Shown: positions 44,401-52,694, numbered from the stretch's first letter. The stretch is DNA of 64,000 nt from Ga0077527 sp964531455 (GCA_964531455.1 CAZHFZ010000012.1:1-64000), one strand, 5' to 3'. Numbers and translations: made by a program. The notes: generated by a model from the sequence alone, not told the origin.

Positions 44401-44706
44401 ATGAGCAAACTGAACCCTGTCACTCCGGGCGAACTCCTGCTGGAGGAATTTCTCAAGCCCATGGGCATTACCCAGTACCGCCTCGCCAAGGAAATCGGCG
44501 TGCCGGCGCAGCGCATCGGTGAAATCGTCGCCGGCCGTCGCACCGTTACCGCCGATACCGATTTGCGCCTGTGCCGGTTTTTCGGACTGTCCAACGGCTA
44601 CTGGCTGCGCGCACAAGCTGCTTATGACACTGAAGTTGCCGTGCGCTCCCTCGGTCGCACGCTGGACAAAATCAAACCCTGGGCCGAGCCCGCGATCCAA
44701 CAATAA
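44401..44706 (+). CDS. higA: HigA-family antitoxin
   Basis: XRE-type helix-turn-helix antitoxin, 101 residues, binding HigB and the operon promoter. Begins MSKLNPVTPGELLLEEFLKP; the HTH runs ITQYRLAKEIGVPAQRIGEIVAGRR and the family motif FFGLSNGYWLRAQAAYD follows. ATG 44401 has GAGG upstream. An in-frame start at 44323 lies within the toxin gene and is not used here. Confidence 0.94.
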   Translation: MSKLNPVTPGELLLEEFLKPMGITQYRLAKEIGVPAQRIGEIVAGRRTVTADTDLRLCRFFGLSNGYWLRAQAAYDTEVAVRSLGRTLDKIKPWAEPAIQQ

Positions 44707-44735
44707 TTATTTGTTCACCTGAAACTGGAGAGGCC

Positions 44736-45569
44736 ATGCTGATCGTCGATTCACAAGTACATATCTGGGGCGCCAACACACCGGAGCGGCCGTGGCCTGC
44801 GCGCGCGCATGCGCAGCGCGACATCCCGCTCGGTCACGAACAACTGCTAAAAGACATGGACGAGGCCGGCATCAACCGCGTGGTGATTGTGCCGCCGTCC
44901 TGGGAAGGCGACCGCAATGACCTCGCCATCGAAGCCGTCAAACAGCACCCCGACCGCTTCGCCATCATGGGTCGCTTCAACCCGGAAGCACCGGATGCAA
45001 AAACCACGATCAAGACCTGGCTCCAGCAGCCCGGCATGCTCGGCATGCGTTTCGCGTTCCACATTCCCGTGCTGCAGGAACCGCTGGTCGCAGGCAAGTT
45101 CGACTGGGTGTGGTCGGAAGCCGAAAAACTCGGCATCAAATTGATGATCCTGGTACCGCAGAACTTCGTCCATGTTATCGACGGCATTGCCGCACGTTAT
45201 CCTGGCCTGAGCATCATCATGGACCACATGGCGCTGAGCAGCGGCAAACCCGAAGACGAAACATTCCGTGATTTCGACAAGTTGCTGCCGATCGCCAAGC
45301 GTCCCAACGTGGCCGTCAAGGCCAGCGCACTGCCCAGCTACATCGCCGAACCGTATCCGTTCAAAAAAGTCCAGGCGCATGCCAAACGTGCCTACGAAGC
45401 GTTCGGCCCGAAACGCCTGTTCTGGGGCAGCGACTGGTCACGCTCGCCGGTTCCTTACCGCGAGCACGTCGACATGTGGCTGAAGGATGCGCCGTGGGTC
45501 AAAGAAGAGGACAAGGAATGGATCATGGGTCGGGGTGTTTGCGAGTGGCTGGGTTGGAAACTGCCCTGA
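44736..45569 (+). CDS. Amidohydrolase-family (TIM-barrel) hydrolase
   Basis: 277-residue metal-dependent hydrolase of the amidohydrolase_2 type, which includes lactonases such as 2-pyrone-4,6-dicarboxylate hydrolase. Start of barrel VDSQVHIWG, interior VIVPPSWEGDRND and GMRFAFHIPVL, metal/active-site His in IMDHMALSSG, and the C-terminal Asp in LFWGSDWSRSPVPY. The substrate is not readable. It follows HigBA by 29 bp, and the ThDP enzyme lies on the other side of HigBA in the opposite direction; the two metabolic genes may once have been adjacent. Confidence 0.88.
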   Translation: MLIVDSQVHIWGANTPERPWPARAHAQRDIPLGHEQLLKDMDEAGINRVVIVPPSWEGDRNDLAIEAVKQHPDRFAIMGRFNPEAPDAKTTIKTWLQQPGMLGMRFAFHIPVLQEPLVAGKFDWVWSEAEKLGIKLMILVPQNFVHVIDGIAARYPGLSIIMDHMALSSGKPEDETFRDFDKLLPIAKRPNVAVKASALPSYIAEPYPFKKVQAHAKRAYEAFGPKRLFWGSDWSRSPVPYREHVDMWLKDAPWVKEEDKEWIMGRGVCEWLGWKLP

Positions 45570-45577
45570 GCCGGACC

Positions 45578-46360
45578 ATGGTGATGCGCGAGAACCTGAG
45601 GCAAGTCATTGTCAGGCTGGGCCGTGCGGGAACTGTAACCGCCATTACTGCAGTTTCAGCCGGCCTTTCGTTGATCGCGACCATCCTGCTGATGACAGCC
45701 TTCGGCCAACCGCCAGACTTCATGTCACTGCTGATTTCGGTTCTGGTCCCGCTGGCCGTCGCCTCCACGGTCAGCTGGGCGGTGGTGGACGTTCTCCTCC
45801 GTGTGCACCACCTCGAAGAGGAAATCCGTCGCGTCGCAACTTATGACATGGTCACCGGCGTGATGACTCGCCACGCCTTCTACTCGGCAGCGGAGACCGC
45901 ACACCGCATTGCCATGCGCAACCGCTCGACCCTCTCGGTCATCACGATCGACATCGACGATTTCAAATGCATCAATGATGCCCATGGCCACGCCGCAGGA
46001 GACAGCGTGCTGCGGTCATTCGGAGAAACCCTGAAAGACTGCGCGCGCAAGAGCGACATTGTCGGCCGCATCGGCGGCGAGGAATTCGCCATTGTGCTGC
46101 CCGACACCGATCTTGACGGGGCCATCCACCTGGCCGGCAAGATCCGCAGTGCTGTTTTGGATGCCTGCGTCGTTACCGGTGGCCAGAACATTGTTTTCAC
46201 CGTCAGTATCGGCGCTGCCGAAATCGACCACGCCTGTGAAACGCCGATGGAAACCCTGCTCAAGCAATCCGATCTGGCCCTGTATGCCGCCAAACGCAGC
46301 GGCAAAAACATCGTGATGCCCCACTCCGGCAACCCGATGGAAGCCAGCGTCGCGGCCTGA
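45578..46360 (+). CDS. Membrane-bound diguanylate cyclase (GGDEF)
   Basis: Makes cyclic di-GMP; 260 residues. Two TM helices (about 20-45 and 50-70) with almost no periplasmic loop, a short coiled linker (HHLEEEIRRVATYD), then the GGDEF domain. The active-site loop is GGEEF, a functional variant; DIDDFKCIND supplies metal-binding residues. I see no RxxD inhibitory site five residues before it (the sequence there is KSDIVGRI), so product inhibition may be absent. ATG 45578 comes 9 bp after the amidohydrolase stop. The small membrane part resembles no named sensor domain. Confidence 0.93.
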   Translation: MVMRENLRQVIVRLGRAGTVTAITAVSAGLSLIATILLMTAFGQPPDFMSLLISVLVPLAVASTVSWAVVDVLLRVHHLEEEIRRVATYDMVTGVMTRHAFYSAAETAHRIAMRNRSTLSVITIDIDDFKCINDAHGHAAGDSVLRSFGETLKDCARKSDIVGRIGGEEFAIVLPDTDLDGAIHLAGKIRSAVLDACVVTGGQNIVFTVSIGAAEIDHACETPMETLLKQSDLALYAAKRSGKNIVMPHSGNPMEASVAA

Positions 46361-46412
46361 TCTTTTGCGCGGCAGGCTCATTAGCGCTCCGGCGCGCCAA
46401 AACGAAACGCTC

Positions 46413-46703
46413 TCACCCGCCTTTGCAGTAACGCTGCAGCCTTGCCCCCAGCGGGCTGATCGGCGGCTGCAAACTGAGCGGCTGCCTCACCTGTTCGCGG
46501 ACCAGCGCAAGCATGCGTCTGGCGTAACCGCTGCGACGATAGGCAGGATGCACGAATATGTATTCAATACTGCCGCCTTCGTCATACCGGCAATAACCAA
46601 TCGTGGTGTTGATATTGGCAATCGTCAGTATGCCCTGGGTGTTCACGATGCGCTCTTCGGGTTGCAACACGGTTGTTACTGCCGGGGAATCCATCTGCAT
46701 CAC
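46413..46703 (-). CDS. Small GNAT-family N-acetyltransferase
   Basis: Short GNAT fold, 96 residues, with strands NTQGILTIANINTTIGYC then IEYIFVHPAYRRSGYARRML, the acetyl-CoA motif (R-R-S-G-Y-A). It is shorter than most acetyltransferases (about 140), so may be a minimal YjdJ-like form. The GTG at 46703 overlaps the VOC stop as GTGA; ATG 46700 is an alternative. It is last in the MerR-DUF3429-VOC-GNAT operon. Substrate unknown. Confidence 0.75.
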   Translation of the reverse strand: MMQMDSPAVTTVLQPEERIVNTQGILTIANINTTIGYCRYDEGGSIEYIFVHPAYRRSGYARRMLALVREQVRQPLSLQPPISPLGARLQRYCKGG

Positions 46704-47029
46704 CCGTTCGCGGCGTCCGCTTCTCCGGAAACCGAAGTCGCGGCCTGCATGATTTCGATGACATTGCCAAAAGGATCGTTGACATAAACCGAGGCAGTGC
46801 CGTCGCGATGCTGACGCAAAGGCCCATACGCCGAAGCATCAGGCCTCTCGATTGCGATGTGCGGCGGATGCTGCCCGGGCAACACCAGCGCGAGATCGAT
46901 GTTGCCGAAGCGCAGCAGCGCCCAACTGGCATCCTCGTAGAGTGTGGCAACGCTGAACTGCTTGCGATACCACTGCAGGGCCTGCTGGATGTCAGGCACG
47001 ACAACAGCGACGTGATGAAGTTTATCCAT
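46700..47029 (-). CDS. VOC-family (glyoxalase-fold) protein
   Basis: 109-residue single vicinal-oxygen-chelate domain: LHHVAVVVPDIQQALQWYR, LLRFGNIDLALVLPGQHPPH, and the C-terminal VYVNDPFGNVIEIMQA. His near the start and Glu in IEIM are the usual metal ligands. ATG 47029 has GGAG upstream; longer readings run through the DUF3429 gene. The role may be small-molecule binding or a glyoxalase-like reaction. It is third in a tight four-gene operon. Confidence 0.9.
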   Translation of the reverse strand: MDKLHHVAVVVPDIQQALQWYRKQFSVATLYEDASWALLRFGNIDLALVLPGQHPPHIAIERPDASAYGPLRQHRDGTASVYVNDPFGNVIEIMQAATSVSGEADAANG

Positions 47030-47043
47030 GGGCAGGCTCCGGG

Positions 47044-47505
47044 TCAGGCGATGCTCGCGCCAAAAAGTGACGCCGTGCCGATCAGGGTCAGCACCAGGCG
47101 GAGGCGCATGAACCACGAAGGCACCGGGTCGAGCGTGCACAGCACCCGGTCGGACACATAACAAACCAGCAGTATGAGCGCCTGCATGCGCAGAGCAGTC
47201 CACACCGGGAACAGCAGCGACAGCCAGGCCAGTAACGCCGGCAACACGCTGAAGCCATACTGAATCCAAGCTTCGCGGCCAACCACACCGCGCTTCACGG
47301 CGTAACCCCAATGTAATGCGCCGACAAAGGCCGCGATCACCGCTCCGTAATACGACAGCGCGGTCAGCCAGTAGACATGCCAGGTGACATCACCGAACAC
47401 AGCGAGCAAGGCAAGCCCGACAAACGGCAACAGACCGGACAGGCCGAGCACCAGCGCCGGTGCAGGCACCGGCGGCACGGCGCGCGAGGAAGTGGCCGCG
47501 GTCAT
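47044..47505 (-). CDS. DUF3429 membrane protein
   Basis: 153-residue integral membrane protein with about five TM helices. The hallmark is the paired Tyr and FVGALHWGYA near residue 55-70 (ALSYYGAVIAAFVGALHWG), then IQYGFSVLPALLAWL. Function unknown. Its ATG overlaps the merR stop as ATGA, and the VOC gene starts 14 bp after it. Pairing of DUF3429 with this type of MerR regulator recurs in betaproteobacteria, to my knowledge. Confidence 0.9.
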   Translation of the reverse strand: MTAATSSRAVPPVPAPALVLGLSGLLPFVGLALLAVFGDVTWHVYWLTALSYYGAVIAAFVGALHWGYAVKRGVVGREAWIQYGFSVLPALLAWLSLLFPVWTALRMQALILLVCYVSDRVLCTLDPVPSWFMRLRLVLTLIGTASLFGASIA

Positions 47506-48503
47506 GCTGCTGCTTTGTTCAGGCGCTCAGGCAGCGGCAAACCTTCCGCCAGCGCCACTTCGAGCAGCGCATCTTCGAGCAGGGCGCGCGCGTGCCCGGC
47601 CTTCGCTTGCAATCGGCCATGCAGAACAGCGTCCGCAGGATTGCGGCTGCCGCATTCGCCGCTGTATCTCTCAAACGCCTGGATGGCCTGCAGCAACTCG
47701 GCCAGATGGCGCGGACACTCGCACTGGATCGCACTGGAAGCACCCGCCAGCGCAGTCAGCGCTGCGGTATCGAAACGCACTGCCGGCGGCGCCGCAGCCC
47801 CTTCTTGTGTGCCCGTCACCGCCGATGCTGTCCTGCATACCGCATCAAACTCGACTGCATCCAGCGAGGCATGAACCACCACATGTCCCGCTTCGCGCAA
47901 CTGACGGATCAAGGCCGCCGGCCCGAAACGATAAAGCACGATCGCAGCATCCGCCGTTGCCGCTTCACGGATCGCAGAAACCCGCTGCGGATCGACCTGC
48001 ATCAAAGAAGGTGTTTCGATGACAACAAGATCTGCCTTAAGGCCGCGCGCCCGACCTGCCGCATCCATGAGATCGGGGCAGGACGCAAGCACGTTAAATC
48101 CCCGCCCGCGCCCGGCGGCATGCGCTTCGCCGACCAGCAGCAAACGCAAAGGCCCGGGGCCATGCAGCGGCACTGTAGTACCGGCCTCAAGACCATCACT
48201 GACCGCAAGCATTTGCTGCAGGTCTGTTGTCGACAACGTAGCCACTACGCCGATGGCGTTGCCCCGCGCCAGCAATTGTTTGATCAGGCGCAGGCGGTGA
48301 ATGTTTTCCGTGGAATAAAGGCGACGACCGCCCGGACTCAGCGGCGGGCTGACCACACCGTAGCGTCGCTCCCACACCCGCAATGTTTCCACCGGTATTC
48401 CGGCCAGCCGCGCCGCAGCGCCGCTGCGGTAATGAACACCACTGGGGGTTGCTTCTGCGCTCGCTTCGGAAGCGTTTGGAGATGACTTGGAGATGTTTAT
48501 CAT
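47502..48503 (-). CDS. MerR-family regulator with C-terminal sensor-like domain
   Basis: 333 residues. The N-terminal winged helix (about 22-90) reads YRSGAAARLAGIPVETLRVWERRYGVV, the LitR/CarH type of MerR domain, followed by LYSTENIHRLRLIKQLL. The second half is a Rossmann-like domain. It has EAHAAG where CarH-type B12-binding domains have the D-x-H-x-x-G ligand motif, but the surrounding sequence does not otherwise resemble a cobalamin domain, so light or B12 sensing is only a possibility. ATG 48503 lies 8 nt after a -10 hexamer, so the mRNA may be leaderless. The downstream genes overlap. Confidence 0.85.
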   Translation of the reverse strand: MINISKSSPNASEASAEATPSGVHYRSGAAARLAGIPVETLRVWERRYGVVSPPLSPGGRRLYSTENIHRLRLIKQLLARGNAIGVVATLSTTDLQQMLAVSDGLEAGTTVPLHGPGPLRLLLVGEAHAAGRGRGFNVLASCPDLMDAAGRARGLKADLVVIETPSLMQVDPQRVSAIREAATADAAIVLYRFGPAALIRQLREAGHVVVHASLDAVEFDAVCRTASAVTGTQEGAAAPPAVRFDTAALTALAGASSAIQCECPRHLAELLQAIQAFERYSGECGSRNPADAVLHGRLQAKAGHARALLEDALLEVALAEGLPLPERLNKAAA

Positions 48504-48539
48504 GAACCTATATTATCAAATATGAACCAATATTGTCAC
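48502..48539 (-). promoter_or_regulatory. Promoter of the merR operon with tandem repeats
   Basis: On the minus strand GTGACA (48539-48534), 16 bp, GATAAT (48517-48512) form a good sigma-70 promoter. Two 16-bp copies, 14 of 16 identical with a 20-bp period (48502-48517 and 48522-48537), cover it. This is a likely autoregulatory operator. Transcription would begin at or within a few bases of the ATG. Confidence 0.6.
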
Positions 48540-48641
48540 GATAATTTAACGCCATTTACGTTTCTTTTCATGGACAAATATCTAACATTCGGCTAAATTA
48601 GCAGACAATACAGGTTCAACAAACCACTTAAGGACTCCATC

Positions 48642-48953
48642 ATGACCACGCGCCGCCAATTCCTCAGCACCACCCTTCCCGCCGCCACTCTGGCCCTGCT
48701 GGGCGCACGCAGCGCCTCTGCCCAACCCGCCCGCCTGGATGAAAAAGACCCGCAAGCAGTCGCCATCGGTTACCTGCACGATGCCAGCAAGGTCGACGCC
48801 AAAAAACACACGCAATGGGCCGCCGGTCGCAATTGCGCCAACTGCCAGCTGTATCAAGGCAAGGCCGGTGACGCGTGGGCGCCCTGCAGCGTGGTCGGCG
48901 GCAAACAGGTCAATGCCAAAGGCTGGTGCATCGCCTGGATCAAAAAAGCCTGA
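48642..48953 (+). CDS. High-potential iron-sulfur protein (HiPIP)
   Basis: Periplasmic 4Fe-4S electron carrier, 103 residues. A Tat-type signal (TTRRQFLSTTLPAATLALLG, cleavage near ASA-QP) fits export of a folded cluster protein. Four cluster cysteines: CANC, then APCSVVGG and KGWC, with the HiPIP spacing C-x2-C-x14-C-x14-C approximately. Partners are typically respiratory or photosynthetic complexes; neither is in the window. An SDR gene follows closely. Confidence 0.95.
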   Translation: MTTRRQFLSTTLPAATLALLGARSASAQPARLDEKDPQAVAIGYLHDASKVDAKKHTQWAAGRNCANCQLYQGKAGDAWAPCSVVGGKQVNAKGWCIAWIKKA

Positions 48954-48979
48954 TTACCGCATCGAAAGACGTAACGGCC

Positions 48980-49678
48980 GTGCCACCATCCGATGGACTG
49001 GCGCTGGTATTCGGCGCCAGCGGTGGCATCGGCAACGCCCTTGTCGAACGGCTGCGAGCGGATTCACGCTTCAGCACAGTGATCGAACTCAGCCGCACCT
49101 GCGATCCGGCTTTCGATCTGACCGATGAAAACAGCATTTCACAAGCCGCTGCCAGCGTCGCACGAACCGGCAGGGACGTTCGCCTGGTGATTGTTGCCAC
49201 CGGCGCACTTGACCAGCAGGGCTGCAGCGCCGAGAAAAGCTGGCGGCAGATCGATCCGGCGGCCATGGCCCGCTCCTTCGCGATCAATACCATCGGGCCC
49301 GCGTTGCTGATGAAGCATTTCCTCCCGCTTCTGCCTCAATCCGGCAAAAGTGTATTCGCTGCACTCTCGGCGCGTGTCGGCAGCATCGGGGACAACCGCC
49401 TTGGCGGCTGGTACAGTTATCGAGCGGCAAAGGCGGCGCTTAACCAGGTCATTCATACCGCCGCCATCGAATTGCAGCGCTCGCGACCACAGGCCATCTG
49501 CGTTGCCTTGCACCCGGGCACGGTTGACACCGGGCTCACCGAGGGTTTCGCCAAAAGCGGGCTGGAGGTTCAAACACCTGCAACAGCAGCCGGCAGAATT
49601 ATCGAGATCCTCGACGCACTGCGCCCCTCAGACAGCGGCCGGTTCTTTGATCAACGGGGCGCAGCGATACCCTGGTAG
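48980..49678 (+). CDS. Short-chain dehydrogenase/reductase
   Basis: 232-residue SDR. Cofactor loop LVFGASGGIGNAL, FAINTIGPALLMKHFLP, catalytic Ser in FAALSARVGSI, YSYRAAKAALNQ (Y-x3-K), and C-terminal HPGTVDTGLTEGF, the pattern of the CsgA/YciK-like classical SDRs. I place the start at GTG 48980, just before the dinucleotide loop; longer readings overlap the HiPIP gene. Substrate unknown. It is 26 bp after HiPIP, probably the same transcript. Confidence 0.88.
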   Translation: MPPSDGLALVFGASGGIGNALVERLRADSRFSTVIELSRTCDPAFDLTDENSISQAAASVARTGRDVRLVIVATGALDQQGCSAEKSWRQIDPAAMARSFAINTIGPALLMKHFLPLLPQSGKSVFAALSARVGSIGDNRLGGWYSYRAAKAALNQVIHTAAIELQRSRPQAICVALHPGTVDTGLTEGFAKSGLEVQTPATAAGRIIEILDALRPSDSGRFFDQRGAAIPW

Positions 49679-49683
49679 CGGAC

Positions 49684-50313
49684 TCAGGGGCGCGGCGGCG
49701 TCAGCCCCATCGACACGTAAATCTCCGTCAGTTTGTCGATGCCCATGTTTGCCGGCTTGACCCACTCCACTGGCACGTATAACAACCCGCCGCCGATCGG
49801 CACCGGCGCAGTCGGCACCAGAACCGCAAAATAACGACGACCATCGATGTCCACGGGATCAGGACTTGGCGCCAATCCCAGCACTGCCACACCATCACCG
49901 CCAAAAAAACACCACACAGCACTCATGGTGCCGATGTCGCCCTGCTTCTGCTCCAACAGCCCGACAAAACGATGGGTGAAGTCATAAAGGCTGCCGATCA
50001 GCGGGACTCGACGCAACGTAACGTTGAGAAAATTAGCCAGAGGCCGCTTCAGGCCCAGGCGCAACGCCAGCCCGAGCAGGTAGATCGCAACCAACAGCAC
50101 AATAGTGCCCACCAGATACGGCATCGGTGAATTTCTGGCGACCGTGTAGCCCAGCGCCGAGAACAGGTAGCCGAGTTCACTCCCCGGGCCGATATACTGG
50201 ATGAACAGACCGATCAACCAACTGAGCACAAGCACCGTCAACGCCAGCGGCAGGAACACCACCAGTCCGGCGAGCCAGGTGGCGGCAATCGAATCAAGGC
50301 TACGTTTGATCAT
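49684..50313 (-). CDS. DUF502 membrane protein
   Basis: 209 residues. Two TM helices near the N-terminus (TWLAGLVVFLPLALTVLVLS and LVGTIVLLVAIYLLGLAL) then a cytoplasmic domain with the DUF502 stretches RRVPLIGSLYDFTHRFVGLL and LFVPTAPNPTSG-like VLVPTAPVPIGGGLLYVP. ATG 50313 has GGAG upstream; a longer reading from 50367 looks non-coding. Function unknown; the family is widespread in proteobacteria. Confidence 0.9.
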   Translation of the reverse strand: MIKRSLDSIAATWLAGLVVFLPLALTVLVLSWLIGLFIQYIGPGSELGYLFSALGYTVARNSPMPYLVGTIVLLVAIYLLGLALRLGLKRPLANFLNVTLRRVPLIGSLYDFTHRFVGLLEQKQGDIGTMSAVWCFFGGDGVAVLGLAPSPDPVDIDGRRYFAVLVPTAPVPIGGGLLYVPVEWVKPANMGIDKLTEIYVSMGLTPPRP

Positions 50314-50430
50314 GGGGCATGCTCTCCGTTGGCAGCAGCCCACATTCATACCAGATGGCTTGTGCACGTCAAGACAATACAGTCAGGGCAACACGGACAC
50401 AGGCGGTCCGCTTCCTGCTAACTTACCGCC

Positions 50431-51048
50431 ATGCCTGCCCCATCATCATCACATGAAGCCGAATCGGTACTGACCTTCTGGTTCGGTGCCGGCACCGACG
50501 ACAGCGCCATCGCCCGGAGTCAGGGCAAGTTGTGGTGGAGCAAGGATGCCGTGGTCGATACCGACATGCGCGTACGCTTCACAAATTTGCTCAGTGCTGC
50601 GGCCGCAGGCCTGCACAACAACTGGGCCGACACACCGCGCGGTCAACTGGCGCTGATCCTGCTTTTCGACCAGTTCCCGCGCAACATCCACCGCGATACG
50701 CCGCAGGCTTTTGCCTACGATGCGCGCGCGCTGCAACTGGCGCTGGATCTGATCGCAAGCGGCGGCCACCGCAACTTGCGCCGCATCGAGCGCGTGTTCT
50801 GCTATCTGCCGCTGGAACACGCAGAATCAATCGAAATGCAGGCACGCAGCGTCGAACAGTTCGCCGGGCTTGCCGCGGAGGCGCCGGAACATCAGCAGGA
50901 TACCTTCAGGGGTTATGTCGATTACGCAATACGCCATCGCGACGTGATCGCGCGCTTCGGAAGGTTTCCGCATCGCAACCGCATCCTCGGCCGCGTATCG
51001 ACGCCGGAAGAAATTGAATTCCTGAAACAGCCCGGGTCATCATTCTGA
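50431..51048 (+). CDS. DUF924 family protein
   Basis: 205-residue soluble helical (TPR-like) protein. Family signature: VLTFWFGAG at the start, KLWWSKDAVVDTDMRVRF, ALILLFDQFPRNIHRDTPQAFAYD and FCYLPLEHAESIEMQ, ending with GRFPHRNRILGRVSTPEE. All conserved blocks are present. Function unknown. No clear ribosome-binding site before ATG 50431, but the N-terminus matches the family. Confidence 0.92.
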   Translation: MPAPSSSHEAESVLTFWFGAGTDDSAIARSQGKLWWSKDAVVDTDMRVRFTNLLSAAAAGLHNNWADTPRGQLALILLFDQFPRNIHRDTPQAFAYDARALQLALDLIASGGHRNLRRIERVFCYLPLEHAESIEMQARSVEQFAGLAAEAPEHQQDTFRGYVDYAIRHRDVIARFGRFPHRNRILGRVSTPEEIEFLKQPGSSF

Positions 51049-51057
51049 CCCGTTGCG

Positions 51058-51948
51058 CTAAGGCAATATTTCGACTTTCACCTGCACACCACGCTGATCA
51101 CTTGAACGCACGCTGCGCGTGCTGAGGATGCCGCTGCGATCATCGCTGCGTTCTTCGCCGATTCCCCCGAGACTGATCCATTCGCCGAGTCGGCCCGAAA
51201 CCGTGGTCGCCACGCGCTGCACATTGACCGCACCACGGCGTTGATCATCGAAGGTTTCACGCTGCGGATCGATGTCCAGCGTAACGCGATCACCCTGCAG
51301 GCGCGGCCGCACGTTGAATCCCGTGGTGGCGTCGCGATAATCCGTGGTTTCAATCACACGGTCTACCCACTGGCCGTTGACCATGCTCCGCACCACCTGC
51401 CGGTTGCGCACCGGCCGGGATTCACCGGCGCGAATGAACGCGGTGTAGCCCTCCAGCACCTGCACGGTCTGGCCGATACGTTCGCTGCCGGCCTGGGTGG
51501 AATCCACGACCCGCGCGCGTAAACGGTCATCGCCATCGCGCAGAATAACGTTGCCACCTTCGCGCGAACCACTTCCGGGTACGGTCACGCGCGCCTGATC
51601 ATTACCAATACTTCCAGACAGCTCAGCCTCGCGCCGGCTGCCGGAAACATCGGAATCCTGGCGCACAGTGATCAGCAGCCGGCGTGGTGGCGTGTCGATG
51701 CTGGCCAGCACGCCCTTGATCTGCGCCAGTTCGGCGGCGGTGGCACGAATGACCAGCTGGTTCTGAAAATTGCTGATGCTGGCCTCGCGCCCGAGCAGGG
51801 GCTGGAGAACCGGGATCACCTGATCCGCTTGCCGATAACGGAGCTGGATGACTTCGACGACGGTCTGCGCAACGGCACTCCCCGCCAGAAAACCGCCCAG
51901 CAACAGCGCGAAAAAACCCTGAATAATCAGTCGAAAGGTCATGTTCAT
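51058..51948 (-). CDS. Short secretin-related periplasmic/outer-membrane protein
   Basis: 296 residues with a signal peptide (FFALLLGGFLAGSAVAQ). Residues 30-95 form a secretin N-type domain (VIQLRYRQADQVIPVLQPLL, LVIRATAAELAQIKGVLASID). The rest resembles the second half of a secretin domain: VLEGYTAFIRAGES, FNVRPRLQGDRVTLDIDP, RLGEWISLGGI. At under half the size of a type II/IV secretin it may be a stand-alone GspD/NolW-like protein. No other secretion genes are nearby. A Ser/Gly/Arg-rich linker lies at about 100-150. Confidence 0.75.
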   Translation of the reverse strand: MNMTFRLIIQGFFALLLGGFLAGSAVAQTVVEVIQLRYRQADQVIPVLQPLLGREASISNFQNQLVIRATAAELAQIKGVLASIDTPPRRLLITVRQDSDVSGSRREAELSGSIGNDQARVTVPGSGSREGGNVILRDGDDRLRARVVDSTQAGSERIGQTVQVLEGYTAFIRAGESRPVRNRQVVRSMVNGQWVDRVIETTDYRDATTGFNVRPRLQGDRVTLDIDPQRETFDDQRRGAVNVQRVATTVSGRLGEWISLGGIGEERSDDRSGILSTRSVRSSDQRGVQVKVEILP

Positions 51949-52053
51949 GGTGATTTAACGGTCATCGGATGCCGCCAGTGTACGCTGCGCCGCGATATCT
52001 GGAGGTGAAAATTTATCCTTTACAATCATGTGGTTGTTTATTACATTGCGTCC

Positions 52054-52545
52054 ATGCGACGAACCTGGATGATTATCGCTTTGCTGGCCTTGCCACCACT
52101 CTCCGCACACGCGGAAGAAAGCGTGGCACCGCCGTCTTTTTCTGCAGCAAGCAATGACAGCGTACTCGGCCAGGCCCAGGAAGTCGCGTTGCGGGCTCTG
52201 AGCTTCATCGGGGTGCGCTACAAGTGGGGCGGCAGTTCCCCTGACAGTGGCTTCGACTGCAGCGGCCTGATCCGCTACGTCTTTGGACAGGTAACGGGCA
52301 AATCACTGCCTGGCAACGCCAAGGAAATCAGCCAGGTTGGTGAAAGCATTGACCGCACCGAACTGCGCCCCGGCGATCTGGTGTTTTTCAATACGCTGCG
52401 CCGGCCGTTTTCGCATGTCGGCATTTACCTCGGTGAGTCACGGTTTGTACATGCTCCGAGCCGCGGCGGCAAAGTCGAGATCGTCGACATGACCGAGCGC
52501 TACTGGCAATCGCGTTACAACGGCGCCCGCCGCCTTTCGATCTAG
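52054..52545 (+). CDS. NlpC/P60-family peptidoglycan endopeptidase
   Basis: Secreted C40 peptidase cutting cell-wall peptides; 163 residues from ATG 52054 (GTG 52030 would add 8). Signal peptide ends LSAHAEE. The catalytic triad is visible: Cys in GFDCSGLIRYVF, His in RPFSHVGIYLG and a polar residue in FVHAPSRGGKV. The single domain has no LysM or SH3 repeats and looks like a Spr/MepS-type enzyme. It is divergent from the secretin-like gene, with TACAAT at 52021-52026 as a possible -10. Confidence 0.93.
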   Translation: MRRTWMIIALLALPPLSAHAEESVAPPSFSAASNDSVLGQAQEVALRALSFIGVRYKWGGSSPDSGFDCSGLIRYVFGQVTGKSLPGNAKEISQVGESIDRTELRPGDLVFFNTLRRPFSHVGIYLGESRFVHAPSRGGKVEIVDMTERYWQSRYNGARRLSI

Positions 52546-52659
52546 TCCCTGCGGCATCTTCGGCGGCCCCCGCCGGAAATCACATCACCAGTTGCTCCTG
52601 ATCAAATGGCATGGCTCGTGCCCGGAATAACCTTATTCCTGCGTTGACGGCCTATTAGC

Positions 52660-52694
52660 AACAATTCTCATTTGCGTTGCTATTGAGAATTGTT
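52660..52694 (+). promoter_or_regulatory. Fur-like inverted repeat upstream of the iron-binding protein gene
   Basis: AACAATTCTCA / TGAGAATTGTT, perfect 11-bp arms 13 nt apart (52660-52670, 52684-52694). ATTCTCATTTGC and GAGAATTGTTCT resemble halves of betaproteobacterial Fur boxes. It lies 74 bp before the fbpA start. Confidence 0.55.

Noticed and set aside
43962..44712. Eight-bp AATTATTT copies flanking HigBA as a target-site duplication
   Set aside because: Short, AT-rich, the right copy overlaps the higA stop codon, and there are no inverted repeats or transposase.
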